Positions 46,775 to 56,472 are shown, counted from the stretch's first letter. The stretch: 64,000 nucleotides of DNA from Natrinema altunense (GCF_000731985.1 NZ_JNCS01000001.1:310001-374000), one strand, 5' to 3'. The notes: a model not told the origin generated them from the sequence alone. Numbers and translations: made by a program.

Positions 46775-49441
46775 CTACTCGAGGATGACGACCGCGGACT
46801 CGGTCTCGAGCATCTCGCCGTCGCCCGAGTAGGTGCGCTCGTACTCGACCTCGAAGAGGTCGGCCTCGAGTTCTTCACCGGCGACGCGCAACACGCCATC
46901 GTCAGCATCGATCTCGTACTCGCCGCTCTCGATGCCGGCGTCGATCTCGCCGACCTTCGAGCCGAACGTCGGCCCGAGCGTCGAGTAATCGAGATCGATT
47001 TCGGCGACCTCGGTCGAAATATCGGGCTCGTCCTCGAGGAGCGTGAGATCCCGCACGTGCATCACGTTCCGGATCGCGTCCTCGAAGCCGTCGACCGGGC
47101 CGTAGACCGATACCGACTCGAGGTCGGCGTTCAACGGGAGCTGGTTCTCGCTCTTGTAGCGACGCAGCGCGGAGATGACCTCCATGGCGGTCTCGCCGGC
47201 CTCGAGATCGGCCTCGTGGCCCTGCGGGGCGGGCCAGTCCCGGACGTGAATGCTGCTGTCCTCGAGGGCCGCGGTCTCGTCTTCGTACACCGCCTGCCAG
47301 ATCTCCTCGGTCACGTGCGGCAGGAACGGCGCCCACAGTTCGAGGAAGGTCCGGTGGGCCGTCCGCAGCGCGTACTGCGTCGACGGGTTGTCCTCGCGCG
47401 TCTTGGCGATCTCGAGGTAGTCGTCACAGAAGGTGTTCCAGAAGAAAGTCCGCAGCCGGTCGCGGGCCTTCGCGAACTCGTAGTCCGCGAGGTGTGCGGT
47501 GAGGTCGTCGATGGCGTCGTCCAGCTCCGCGAGGAGCCAGCGATCGATCGCCTCGAGGGCGGCGGGTTCCGCCGGGTCCCGGGGCGCGAGCGTGTCGACG
47601 AGCTTCGAGGCGTTCCAGAGCTTGCGCAGCAGTTTCTCGCCGGCCGTGAGGTCCTTCTCTTGATACGGGAAGTCGTCGCCGACGGCGGCGCTGGCGGCCC
47701 AGAAGCGGACGGCGTCGACGGGGTAGTCCGCGAGCACCTCGTCGGGTTCGACGACGTTGCCCCGCGATTTGGACATCTTCTCGCGGTTCTCGTCTAACAC
47801 GTGGCCGTTGATCATCGTCGCGTCGAAGGGTACCTCGCCGGTGTGTTCGTAGCACTTGACGATGGTGTGGAACAGCCAGAACGAGATGATGTCGTGACCC
47901 TGCGGGCGGAGATCGAACGGGTAGAGTTCGGGGTTGTCCATCCGGAACTCCTCGGCGTCGGTGTCCCAGTCCCAGCCCGCGTTGATCAGCGGCGTCAGCG
48001 AGGAGGTCGCCCACGTGTCGAAGACGTCCTCCTCGGCCTCGAACGCGTCGTGGCCGCATTCGGGACAGCGATCCACCGGCGGGTCGTCGCTCAGGGGATC
48101 GACCGGCAACGCCTCCCGCTCGGCCATGATCGGCTCGTCGCAGTCACCGCAGTACCAGACCGGGAACGGAATGCCCGAGTCGCGCTGGCGCGAGATCAAC
48201 CAGTCCCACTCGAGGCCCTCGATCCAGTGTTCGTAGCGGCTGTACATCTTCTCGGGGTACCAGTCCATCTCCCGACCGGCCTCGAGGTACTCCGCCTTGT
48301 GATCTAAGATTTCGACGTACCACTGCTTGGAGACGCGGTACTCGACGGCGGTGTCACACCGTTCGTGGACCTGGACGGCGTGGGTGATCTCCCAGCGGTC
48401 GCGCAGGGACCCCTCATCTTCCAAGTCCTCGACGATGGCCTCGCGGGCTTCCTCGGTGGACATGCCCTCGTAGTCGCCGGCGAGGTCGGTCATCGTCGCG
48501 GATTCGTCGATGGCCACGCGCAGCGGCAGGTCGTGGGCCTGGTACCACTCGATGTCGTTCTGGTCGCCGAAGGTACAACACATCACGACGCCGCTGCCCT
48601 TCTCCATGTCGACGCGCTCGTCGGCGATGATCGGCACCTCGTGGCCGAACAGCGGAATACGAGCGGTTTCGCCGACGAGGTCCTGGTTCTCCTCGTCGTC
48701 GGGGTGGACGAAGACGGAGACGCAGGCGGGGATGAGTTCGGGTCGCGTCGTCGAGATGACGAACTCGTCGCGGGGTGCGTCGTCGCCGACCAATTCGAAC
48801 GCGATGTCGTTGAAATGCGAGCCCCGCTCGTCGTCCTCCATCTCGACCTGCGAGATAGCCGTCTCGCAGTCGGGACACCAGATCGCCGGGGCCTTCTTCC
48901 GATATTCGCGGCCCTTCTCGTAGAGGTCGAGGAAGGAAAGCTGCGAAACCCGCTGAACCCGCGGTTCGATCGTTTTGTAGGTGTTGTTCCAGTCGATCGA
49001 GGTCCCGAGGTTCTGCATCTTCTCGGTAAACTCGGCCTCGTATTCCGCACAGACCTCGCGGCAGCGTTCCTGGAACTCGCGGCGTTCGTAGTCCTGGTGG
49101 CGGATGTCGAGTTCGGACTCGGTCAAGCGCTCGCTGGCAATCCCGTTGTCGTCGTAGCCGAACGGAAAGAGCACGTCGCCGTCGTGCATCCGCTGGAATC
49201 GCGCGGCGAAGTCCTGCAGGGTCGAGCCGTAGAGGTGGCCCATGTGCAGGCTGCCCGACACCGTCGGCGGCGGCGTGTCGATCGAGTAGACGGTGTTTGG
49301 GTCCCGTTTCTCGTCGCCGTCGTAGGCGTAGACGTCCGCGTCGATCCAGCGCCGCTGCCAGCGCGACTCGACCGCTTCGGGATCGTAGCCGCCCTCGAGG
49401 GTGGGTTGGTCGCCCGCTTGCTCCCGTGAGTCCATGCTCAT
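46775..49441 (-). CDS. valS: Valyl-tRNA synthetase
   Basis: An 888-residue class I synthetase that charges tRNA-Val. ATG at 49441 gives MSMDSREQAGDQPTLEGGYD; a second ATG two codons later is equally possible. Signatures: HIGH as SLHMGHLYG at 64-72, KMSKSRGN near 555, the zinc-like cysteines CPDCETAISQVE and CGDCDEP with CPECGHDAF, and the editing domain segment TTRPELIPACVSVFVHPDDE. The anticodon-binding and C-terminal regions are complete. Monocistronic by context. Confidence 0.97.
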   Translation of the reverse strand: MSMDSREQAGDQPTLEGGYDPEAVESRWQRRWIDADVYAYDGDEKRDPNTVYSIDTPPPTVSGSLHMGHLYGSTLQDFAARFQRMHDGDVLFPFGYDDNGIASERLTESELDIRHQDYERREFQERCREVCAEYEAEFTEKMQNLGTSIDWNNTYKTIEPRVQRVSQLSFLDLYEKGREYRKKAPAIWCPDCETAISQVEMEDDERGSHFNDIAFELVGDDAPRDEFVISTTRPELIPACVSVFVHPDDEENQDLVGETARIPLFGHEVPIIADERVDMEKGSGVVMCCTFGDQNDIEWYQAHDLPLRVAIDESATMTDLAGDYEGMSTEEAREAIVEDLEDEGSLRDRWEITHAVQVHERCDTAVEYRVSKQWYVEILDHKAEYLEAGREMDWYPEKMYSRYEHWIEGLEWDWLISRQRDSGIPFPVWYCGDCDEPIMAEREALPVDPLSDDPPVDRCPECGHDAFEAEEDVFDTWATSSLTPLINAGWDWDTDAEEFRMDNPELYPFDLRPQGHDIISFWLFHTIVKCYEHTGEVPFDATMINGHVLDENREKMSKSRGNVVEPDEVLADYPVDAVRFWAASAAVGDDFPYQEKDLTAGEKLLRKLWNASKLVDTLAPRDPAEPAALEAIDRWLLAELDDAIDDLTAHLADYEFAKARDRLRTFFWNTFCDDYLEIAKTREDNPSTQYALRTAHRTFLELWAPFLPHVTEEIWQAVYEDETAALEDSSIHVRDWPAPQGHEADLEAGETAMEVISALRRYKSENQLPLNADLESVSVYGPVDGFEDAIRNVMHVRDLTLLEDEPDISTEVAEIDLDYSTLGPTFGSKVGEIDAGIESGEYEIDADDGVLRVAGEELEADLFEVEYERTYSGDGEMLETESAVVILE

Positions 49442-49787
49442 GCTCTCACCGCCCGTCGCGGGCGTCGTCGGTACGTCGTCCGGCTGTGCAGTTGACTGTC
49501 GTCCATAGAGGGGTCGTTGCTCGGTGAATACTGGTCGGCGACAATACATCCGTCGAAACGGGGTGGGGAATGAGGGGCTACGGGGCCCCTACGAAAGCGG
49601 CGTCTCGCGGGCCGTCGAACGGCCGAACCGCCGCGACGCACTGAGACATACGTACTGCTTGCCCGGCGACCGGTGTTAGGTGTTTCGTCGTATCGCCCGA
49701 GACGTGGAGGGGACCGTCTCAGACGGCCGACGTACCGTCGCCCTCGTCGTAGTGCTGATCGGCGTCGTCGCCGCCACGCCGCATCGA

Positions 49788-50699
49788 CTAGTCGCCGGTC
49801 CCGTCGTCCGAGTGGGCGCGCACCCACAGTTCGCCGATCCGCGAGAGTCGGGTCCGATAGGACTTGCCCTGTTCCTCGCGCTCGATGTAGCCCTTGCCGC
49901 CAGGTCCCAGCCGGTCGACGTTGTAGATGACCTTCGACCGGAAGCTGTCGGTGTACTCCTCGTTTAGCTCGCGGGCCAGCGACTCCGCGAGTTCCGAGAC
50001 GGAGTCGAACTCGCCGTCTTCGCCGAGTTTGTAGAGAATGAGTTCCTCGAAGGGTTTGACGTTCGAGAAGGAGGCGACCGGCAACTCGACGATGTGTTTG
50101 CCGTCGATCTCCTTCGCGCCGATGGTCGTCCCGCGCTCGTCGAACTCGGCTAACAGGTCGCGGGCGCTCTCGAGGCGAGTCCCGACCCGGTCGGCCGCGA
50201 TTTCCGCGTCGTCCCCGTCCCCGCGGAGGTCCTCGAGCAGGGCGATCTGCTCGCGCAACTCCTCTGCGAGTTCGGTCTCCAAGTACTTCTCCGGGGCGGT
50301 GTAGTAGGTGTGGATGCCCTCGCGGTCCTCCTGGCGTTCGACCATCAACGAGTGGGCGGCGTTAGCGAAGGCGAAACTCACGGTCCGGGGCATCGCGGCG
50401 ACGTTGACCCAGACCTCGTTGCTCGAGTCGAGTTCCGCGGTGATGAGTTCGTAGGCCTGCTCGAAGGCGTCGTCGTAGTCGTAGACGTCTTCCAAGACGA
50501 ACCGCTCGGTCTCGGCCCCGAGCAGGTTCTTGAAATCCGTCTCGAGTTTCTTCGAGAGGTGCCGCGAGTACTCGACGTTGGCCTCGCTCCCGACGGCCCC
50601 CTCGAGGAGGATGACGCTGTCGACGTCGATCTGATCGCGGACCAGCGGCGCGATCAGCCGGTCGTAATCGAAGCCGACCGGGACGATGTGGGTTTGCAT
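49788..50699 (-). CDS. CARF-like/winged-helix regulator (DUF6293, HFX_2341 type)
   Basis: A 303-residue regulator. Residues 1 to about 135 (MQTHIVPVGFDYDRLIAPLV, SSNEVWVNVAAMPRTVSFAF) have the Rossmann-like pattern of the DUF6293 domain, related to CARF domains. A helical linker follows, then a winged-helix part from about 205 (VKPFEELILYKLGEDGEFDS, then YNVDRLGPGGKGYIEREEQG). CARF domains bind cyclic oligoadenylate or other nucleotides, so a nucleotide-sensing regulator is a reasonable inference. There is no CRISPR or cas gene in the window. A TATA-like TTTATAAAAA at 50718-50727 supports the start. Confidence 0.85.
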   Translation of the reverse strand: MQTHIVPVGFDYDRLIAPLVRDQIDVDSVILLEGAVGSEANVEYSRHLSKKLETDFKNLLGAETERFVLEDVYDYDDAFEQAYELITAELDSSNEVWVNVAAMPRTVSFAFANAAHSLMVERQEDREGIHTYYTAPEKYLETELAEELREQIALLEDLRGDGDDAEIAADRVGTRLESARDLLAEFDERGTTIGAKEIDGKHIVELPVASFSNVKPFEELILYKLGEDGEFDSVSELAESLARELNEEYTDSFRSKVIYNVDRLGPGGKGYIEREEQGKSYRTRLSRIGELWVRAHSDDGTGD

Positions 50700-50863
50700 A
50701 CGTGGTACGTGGGTGGGTGTTTATAAAAAACACCAGTTTCAGTACCGGTATCGAAACGCGACCCGGACCGTCTCGACGCCGGGAACAGAGTACTACTGCA
50801 GATGAAAGCGCTAAAAGCGATCGGGGAATCGTCTCGAGGCGACGTTAGGCGAACTCGATCACA

Positions 50864-51091
50864 CTATTCGAGCAGCGGCATGACGATCCCGAACACGAAC
50901 GGCGACGCGAACCCGATGGCGAAGCCGAGCAGCGTCAGTGCGAACAACAGGGTGTTCTCCCACTGGGGAAGCGATCCGAAAACCGCGTGTCCGACCAGTT
51001 CGCTGCCCGCGCCGACGACGAAGAGGGCGAGACCGAGGAAGAACCCCCCTTTCGTCAGCTCCGAATAGCTGCGACCATTATAGTGTGCCAT
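50864..51091 (-). CDS. Small two-helix membrane protein
   Basis: A 75-residue protein starting at the ATG at 51091 (MAHYNGRSYSELTKGGFFLG). GTTAATTGA at 51112-51120 gives a TATA-like box about 26 nt upstream, so this start is preferred to 51115. Two hydrophobic helices at about 15-36 and 45-70. The N-terminal motif YNGRSYSELTKGGF is characteristic of a short haloarchaeal family (DUF7860-like); function unknown. Confidence 0.75.
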   Translation of the reverse strand: MAHYNGRSYSELTKGGFFLGLALFVVGAGSELVGHAVFGSLPQWENTLLFALTLLGFAIGFASPFVFGIVMPLLE

Positions 51092-51139
51092 AGTTGGAAA
51101 TCGATAGTCGATCAATTAACGATTTCGACGGCGGTCGAC

Positions 51140-51775
51140 TCAGCCGTCGGCCGCGTCCTCAAGTTCCAGCCCCCGGAACAGATCGACGATCGTCTCGCGG
51201 TCGCGGGCCGGATCGACGTCGAGGGCGGCCGCCAGCAGTGCCGCGTCGGCGGGCCCCTCGAGCGGGAGGAGCCCGCCGGCCAGCATGTACGTGTCGGCGG
51301 TCGGCCAGACGGCGACGTGGGCTTCGGCATCGATCGTTGCGGTCCCGTCATCGACGGTCACGCCGTCGACCGCCGCGTCGATCGGATACGCGACGTCGAG
51401 GACGGAGAGGTGGCCGACGGCTCCGTCGGGCCGGTCGATGTATTCGGTCGCGCGTTCCGCGCCGATCGCAATGCCGTCGTCCGCGACCGTGTCGACGAAC
51501 TGCTCGCGCGCTTTCGGGGCCGCCACGTCGAGCGCGTCGGCCGCTGACAGTCCGATCGTCGACAGGGAGGGACTGATATCGAGCGCGACGGTGAACAGCG
51601 ACCGCACCGGAATGTCGCGGCCCCCGCGGAGTTGCTCGAGCGCATCGGCGGTCGGCTGGTGCTCGAAGACGGCCGTCTCGGCGGTGACCGTCGCCAGCGA
51701 GAGGCTGCGTTCGTCGGTTCGGCTCCCGAGCCGACGCCAGTCGTCGGCGACCGCGGGCGGCAGGTCGATAGGCAT
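51140..51775 (-). CDS. Conserved hypothetical protein
   Basis: A 211-residue acidic soluble protein. It has a helical start (PPAVADDWRRLGSRTDERSL), then a beta-rich core (SLFTVALDISPSLSTIGLSA, VLDVAYPIDAAVDGVTVDD) and a mixed C-terminus. It lies 50 bp downstream of the symporter gene on the same strand and may be co-transcribed. No family recognised. Confidence 0.72.
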   Translation of the reverse strand: MPIDLPPAVADDWRRLGSRTDERSLSLATVTAETAVFEHQPTADALEQLRGGRDIPVRSLFTVALDISPSLSTIGLSAADALDVAAPKAREQFVDTVADDGIAIGAERATEYIDRPDGAVGHLSVLDVAYPIDAAVDGVTVDDGTATIDAEAHVAVWPTADTYMLAGGLLPLEGPADAALLAAALDVDPARDRETIVDLFRGLELEDAADG

Positions 51776-51826
51776 TCGTCAGCGCGTATGCGACCGGGGC
51801 CGTTCAGCGTGGCGATTCGAACGCCG

Positions 51827-53314
51827 TCAATCGGCACCGAACCGGTCGAAGTAGATCGCACGCCGTTCGGCGGCGGCCGGCGAGGTCGCCAGCGAGACGG
51901 CGACGGTGACGACGAGACCGAGACCCATCCCGACGAGACCGGCGGACCAGCCGGCGTAGGAACTCGGAACGACGGCAAGGAAGAGACTCGAAACGTAGAA
52001 CGTCTGACTGACGAGGATACCGGCAGTGATCCCCGCCCGCGTAATCCGGCGCCAGTAGAGCGCGAGCAGGACCGGCAACGCGAGCTGGGCGAAGCCGCTG
52101 AAGGCCGCGTTGCCGATTTCGAACAGCGTCGCGGGCTGGAACAGACTGACGACGAACGCAACGGTGGCGAAGAGGACGACACCCACGCGGGCGATCAGAT
52201 CCTCCAGGCGGTCGGAGACGACCACCCCCAGGAACCCGAGGATCGGGCGAAAGAGGTCCCGCGTGAAGTACGACGACCCGGACAGCAACATCGAATCCGA
52301 GGACGACATCATCGCGGCCATCGCGCCGGCGATGACGAGCGCGGCGAACCACGTCGGCGTGTACTCCGCGAGGACCAGCGGCAGGACGTTCGCGCCCTCG
52401 GGAACCGCGACCTCGAGGCCGGCGGCCCACGCGCCAAGCATGAACGAGGGCACGAAGAGGAGGACACAGAGGATCGGCCAGAGGGCGAACGACCGCTTGA
52501 GGACGGTTTTCGAACCCGCAGCGAAGAAGCGTTGGTTGACCTGCGGGAACATCGCGACGCCGAACCCGATCGTGATCGCCGTCGAGAGCATCCACTGGAC
52601 CGTGTAGTAGTCGCCTCCCAGCGAGAGGAAGCCGCCGGTATCGGGGTTCGACGCCAGGGCGTCGGTCGCAGCGCCGGGCCCGCCGACGGCCGCGAGTACC
52701 CACAGCACGGCCACCCAGGTCGTGACGAGCATGAACGCGCCCTGTAACGTGTCCGTCCAGGCGATCCCGCGCATTCCGGCGATGACGACGTAGAGGATCA
52801 TGAACGCGGTGATCAGCCCCGCTCCGGCGGCATAGGGAACGGCACCCTCGGTCAGAGCCTCGAGCGCGGTGCCGGCTCCGACCTGCTGGAGCATGACGTA
52901 GGGGAAGAGCCAGAGCAGGCTGACGCCTGCCACGAGCCCGCGGACCCACCGGGAGCCGAAGCGGTCACCCAGCATCTCCCCGAGGGTTACGTAGCCGTAC
53001 TGTCGGCCCAGGAGCCACTGCTTGTAGCCGATGACGTACCAGAGGACGGCGAAGATGATGCCGTCCATCAGCCCCATGACGAGGATCCACTCGGGACCCT
53101 GCGCGTAGGCGATGGTCGGCCCGGCGAAGAACGTAAACGCCGACAACAGCGTCGCGAAGGTGGTAAACAGCAGGACCACCGTGCCGAGCGTTCGACCGGC
53201 GAGATAGAAGTCCTCGGCCGTGCGGTCGGTTAGTCGGTAGGCGACCAGCCCGACCGCGAGGGCGAGTAGGAGATAGCCGACGATGATCGAGAGTTGGAGC
53301 GTGACCGCGCTCAC
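51827..53314 (-). CDS. Sodium:solute symporter (SSS family)
   Basis: A 495-residue membrane protein with about thirteen helices, the LeuT-like SSS fold. Visible family segments: DFYLAGRTLGTVVLLFTTFA, FFAGPTIAYAQGPEW, LGEMLGDRFGSRWVRG, FGVAMFPQVNQRFFAAGS and AMAAMMSSSDSMLLSGSSYF (the Na2-site region, with consecutive serines). It overlaps the upstream DUF3311 gene by 4 nt. SSS carriers with a small DUF3311 partner typically take up organic acids or pantothenate-like compounds; the substrate here is not known. Confidence 0.93.
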   Translation of the reverse strand: MSAVTLQLSIIVGYLLLALAVGLVAYRLTDRTAEDFYLAGRTLGTVVLLFTTFATLLSAFTFFAGPTIAYAQGPEWILVMGLMDGIIFAVLWYVIGYKQWLLGRQYGYVTLGEMLGDRFGSRWVRGLVAGVSLLWLFPYVMLQQVGAGTALEALTEGAVPYAAGAGLITAFMILYVVIAGMRGIAWTDTLQGAFMLVTTWVAVLWVLAAVGGPGAATDALASNPDTGGFLSLGGDYYTVQWMLSTAITIGFGVAMFPQVNQRFFAAGSKTVLKRSFALWPILCVLLFVPSFMLGAWAAGLEVAVPEGANVLPLVLAEYTPTWFAALVIAGAMAAMMSSSDSMLLSGSSYFTRDLFRPILGFLGVVVSDRLEDLIARVGVVLFATVAFVVSLFQPATLFEIGNAAFSGFAQLALPVLLALYWRRITRAGITAGILVSQTFYVSSLFLAVVPSSYAGWSAGLVGMGLGLVVTVAVSLATSPAAAERRAIYFDRFGAD

Positions 53315-53589
53315 GGCGCATCACCTCCGGGTCCCGCCTCTCCGGGCCCGACCTCGCGACTGCCGCTCGAATCGCCGTCGCTCCCCGCAGGCTCGATACC
53401 GATACCCCAGGCACGCCGTGTGAACAGCCAGAAGACGAGCGACGCGAACCCCATCCAGCCGACGTGCCACCAGAGCCAGACCGGGAGCCCGGCGACGACG
53501 GTGGCCGACCCCCACAGGAACCACGGAATCGCGAGTCCGGCCAGGACGAGTCCGACGACGATCCAGCCCCCCGCTTCGGTGCGGCGCAT
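53311..53589 (-). CDS. DUF3311 small membrane partner of the symporter
   Basis: A 92-residue protein from the ATG at 53589 (MRRTEAGGWIVVGLVLAGLA). Two hydrophobic helices (about 8-26 and 33-57) are joined by IPWFLWGSATVVAGLPVWLW, the DUF3311 pattern. A Gly/Ser/Glu-rich cytoplasmic tail follows. The stop overlaps the symporter ATG by 4 nt, the usual arrangement for this pair. The longer open frame upstream (to 54108) is antisense to the divergent regulator and was discarded. Confidence 0.88.
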   Translation of the reverse strand: MRRTEAGGWIVVGLVLAGLAIPWFLWGSATVVAGLPVWLWWHVGWMGFASLVFWLFTRRAWGIGIEPAGSDGDSSGSREVGPGEAGPGGDAP

Positions 53590-53765
53590 GTCCGAACCTT
53601 GGCTCCGACATGGGTAATTCTTACTGTTCGAACACCGATATCGAAGAGATTTATTCATCGATGCGGAGCGGCGTTGCCATCGTGCGGTTTCCGCTAACTG
53701 AAATCGCTCTTTCACCGAGGAAAAAGGGTATATGTGTTTGACATCGAATACGAACCGAACCCCAT

Positions 53766-54710
53766 ATGGCCCGTCTCTTCCCCCTTCGCTCCGACACGGC
53801 CACCGAAGAGGGCCAGCCCCGCGTCGTCGACCTCGAGGGTGAGGACGCCGACGCGGTCTTCGGCGCGCTCTCCTCGACGACGGCCCGGGAGATCTACTCA
53901 CGACTCGATGACGAACCCGGCACGCCCAGCGACATCGCCGACGCGATCGACTCGTCGATCCAGAACGTTCGCTACCACTTGGAGAAACTCGAGGACGCCG
54001 GACTCGTCGAGGTCGTCGACACCTGGTACTCCTCGCGCGGCAACGAGATGAGCGTCTACGCGACGACCGACGGGCCGCTGATCGTGACGAGCGACGAGTC
54101 GCGAGCATCCCGGTTGAAGGAGGCGCTCTCCCGGTTGGTCGGCGGGATCGGCGCGCTGGCCGGTGGCAGTCTGTTCATCCAGTACGCGATGACGCGGTGG
54201 CTCGCGCCGGCCGAAACGGGCCCGACCGCGAACGGCGGCGCACAGCCGGCGGGATCGGACAGCGGACGCGACAACGGAACGATTCAGGGCACCGACGACG
54301 CAGGGGACGCCGACTCGAGCGACGGGTCGGTCGAACAGCGCGAGAGTGACGATATCGATACTGCGGACGCCGAATCGACGAACGACGCCGCTACCGACAG
54401 CACCACCGATGGGGATTCGGCAACGACGGAGTCGGCGGACGATTCGGCGGCGATGGACGGGGCCGATGAGTCGGGCGCGGTGGACTCGGTCGAGGATTCG
54501 GGCGCGGTGGACCCAGCCAATGATTCGGGGGGAACGGACTCGGGGCTCGATCCCGACAACGAGACGCTCCAGAACGTCACCGACGGCGGGGCGGAGGCGA
54601 TCGAGACGGTGTTCGGAACCGTTCCGCCGGGGCTGCTCTTTTTCCTCGGCGGACTGGTCGTTCTCCTCGCGATTACGATCTACTGGTACTGGTATCGACC
54701 GGCGTATTGA
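53766..54710 (+). CDS. Membrane-anchored ArsR-like winged-helix regulator
   Basis: A 314-residue protein. Residues about 28-105 form an ArsR/helix-turn-helix domain (AVFGALSSTTAREIYSRLDD, then QNVRYHLEKLEDAGLVEVVD and a beta wing). Hydrophobic segments at about 125-142 and 285-308 (LLFFLGGLVVLLAITIYWYW) bracket a 130-residue acidic, Ser/Asp/Ala-rich repetitive stretch (ADDSAAMDGADESGAVDSVE). The topology predicts a cytosolic DNA-binding domain tethered to the membrane with an extracellular acidic loop. The low-complexity stretch contains imperfect DSG/VD units. Gene target unknown. Confidence 0.85.
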   Translation: MARLFPLRSDTATEEGQPRVVDLEGEDADAVFGALSSTTAREIYSRLDDEPGTPSDIADAIDSSIQNVRYHLEKLEDAGLVEVVDTWYSSRGNEMSVYATTDGPLIVTSDESRASRLKEALSRLVGGIGALAGGSLFIQYAMTRWLAPAETGPTANGGAQPAGSDSGRDNGTIQGTDDAGDADSSDGSVEQRESDDIDTADAESTNDAATDSTTDGDSATTESADDSAAMDGADESGAVDSVEDSGAVDPANDSGGTDSGLDPDNETLQNVTDGGAEAIETVFGTVPPGLLFFLGGLVVLLAITIYWYWYRPAY

Positions 54711-54885
54711 GGGGTGATGTGCGATCCGCCCCCTATGCAGGTGCGACGTCTCTTTCGCCGCCGTTTACAGGCCACGGTTCGACGGGACACGGCAGTCGGC
54801 TGGCTCCCGAGCCGACGATCGATGGAGCGCGCGGTGCACCGCCGTCTCCGGAGGTCAACAGCTATTTGCCTCTCACGAACGAAAT

Positions 54886-54896
54886 CCTATATAAAC
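54886..54896 (+). promoter_or_regulatory. dnaG promoter (TATA box)
   Basis: CCTATATAAAC is a strong archaeal TATA box about 54-64 nt before the dnaG ATG at 54950. It implies a leader of roughly 25-30 nt, unlike the leaderless genes common elsewhere in the window. Confidence 0.6.
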
Positions 54897-54949
54897 GGTC
54901 ACCGACGCGGGTTCCGCGTCATCGTACCCCTCACGGGGACAGATCTCCA

Positions 54950-56404
54950 ATGGAAGACACTTCGAAATACCTCATTCACGCGGACGTCACGGCTGACGGG
55001 GTCGTCGAGCGCAGCGACGTCGTCGGCGCGATCTTCGGGCAGACCGAAGGCCTGCTCGGCGACGACCTCGATCTGCGCGACCTCCGCCAGTCCGGGAAAG
55101 TCGGCCGTATCGACGTCGAAATCGCGAGCACCGCGGGGCAGTCCCACGGACAGGTAACGATCGCCACCAGCCTCGACAAAGTCGAAACCGCCACCCTCGC
55201 CGCCTCCCTCGAGACGATCTCGCGGGTCGGCCCCTGTCGCGCCGAGCTCGAGGTACGCGAAATCGAAGACGTCCGGGCGGCAAAGCGAAAGGAGGTCGTC
55301 GACCGCGCGAAGGAACTGCTCCGGACGGGGTTCGACGACACGATCATGTCCTCCGAAGAGATCCTCGCGGAGGTCCGCCAGCACGTCCGCGTCGAGGACA
55401 TCACCGAGTACGAGGGGCTGCCAGCCGGCCCACGCGTCACGGACAGCGACGCCATCATCGTCGTCGAGGGCCGTGCCGACGTGCTCACCATGCTCAAGTA
55501 CGGCATCAAGAACGCGATCGCCGTCGAAGGGACGAACGTTCCCGACGCGGTGGCCGAACTCACCCGCCACCGGACCGTCACCGCCTTCCTCGACGGCGAC
55601 CGCGGCGGCGATCTGATCCTCGAGGAACTCGCCCAGGTCGGCGACATCGATTACGTCGCCTTCGCTCCCGCCGACAACTCCGTCGAGGACCTCGACCACC
55701 ACGAACTGTTCGCCGCGCTGCGGAACAAGGTCCCGTACGAGACCGTCTCGGAACTGAACGAACCGCGGGAAGCCGTCGCCGCAACCGACGGGAGTACGTC
55801 GCCCGCACCCCAGCCGTCCGACTCCGCGACCGCGTCGCCACAGCGCGTCGACGCGGCCCCGAACGGGTCCGACGACTCGAGCGCTACCGGGGCGAGGACG
55901 GAGTCGGAGGCGGGACCGGCAGCGAGGGCGAAGACCGAACGGGCGGACGCGGAGCCGACGGCGAACGGGTCCCAGTCCCCGGCACGAGCCGACGACGGCG
56001 AGCGCGGATCGGTCGGCGGAGAACCCGATGCCGCGGCGGCGGCCGGTTCGCCGACCAACGAAACGAACGGCCCCGAAAAAACGAGTGGCCCCGAAACAGT
56101 CTACGACCACGCGACCGCCGTCATCCGCGCGGAAACCGACCGCGTTCGCTTCCTCGATGCCGACGGCGAGACGATCGACGATGTCGACGCGGGCGACGCC
56201 GACAGCGCCATTCAGGAACTCGAGACGGTGCCGACGACGGTCGTACTCGACGGGATTCTCAGCCAGCGGCTGCTGGATCTGGCGGCCGACCGTGGCGTCG
56301 AGCGGATCGTCGCGCGCTCGCTCGGGCAGTTCACTAAACGCCCGACCGGCGTCCGTATCCACGCAGTCGACGATATCGCGGAACGGCCACCGGAGCGGGA
56401 CTGA
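54950..56404 (+). CDS. dnaG: Archaeal DnaG (TOPRIM primase / exosome-associated protein)
   Basis: A 484-residue protein starting at the ATG at 54950 (MEDTSKYLIHADVTADGVVE). Archaeal DnaG is found with the RNA-degrading exosome (Csl4, Rrp4, Rrp41/42), where it aids poly(A)-rich substrate binding; primase activity has also been reported for the family. The TOPRIM core carries IIVVEGRADVLTML (Glu near 171) and AFLDGDRGGDLILEEL (DxD near 214). Residues about 270-385 form a long Ser/Ala/Asp-rich linker that is probably disordered, and the last 95 residues are a conserved-looking C-terminal domain (SQRLLDLAADRGVERIVARS). Confidence 0.95.
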   Translation: MEDTSKYLIHADVTADGVVERSDVVGAIFGQTEGLLGDDLDLRDLRQSGKVGRIDVEIASTAGQSHGQVTIATSLDKVETATLAASLETISRVGPCRAELEVREIEDVRAAKRKEVVDRAKELLRTGFDDTIMSSEEILAEVRQHVRVEDITEYEGLPAGPRVTDSDAIIVVEGRADVLTMLKYGIKNAIAVEGTNVPDAVAELTRHRTVTAFLDGDRGGDLILEELAQVGDIDYVAFAPADNSVEDLDHHELFAALRNKVPYETVSELNEPREAVAATDGSTSPAPQPSDSATASPQRVDAAPNGSDDSSATGARTESEAGPAARAKTERADAEPTANGSQSPARADDGERGSVGGEPDAAAAAGSPTNETNGPEKTSGPETVYDHATAVIRAETDRVRFLDADGETIDDVDAGDADSAIQELETVPTTVVLDGILSQRLLDLAADRGVERIVARSLGQFTKRPTGVRIHAVDDIAERPPERD

Positions 56405-56472
56405 CCGACGCGTGGCTCTCGAGCGGTGTCGATTCGTGCCGTTCATATATCGACGGCGGTGACCCACTCGCA

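Noticed and set aside
46775-49549. Longer valS start at 49549
   Set aside because: The extra 36 residues are unlike synthetase N-termini; MSMDSREQ at 49441 fits the family.
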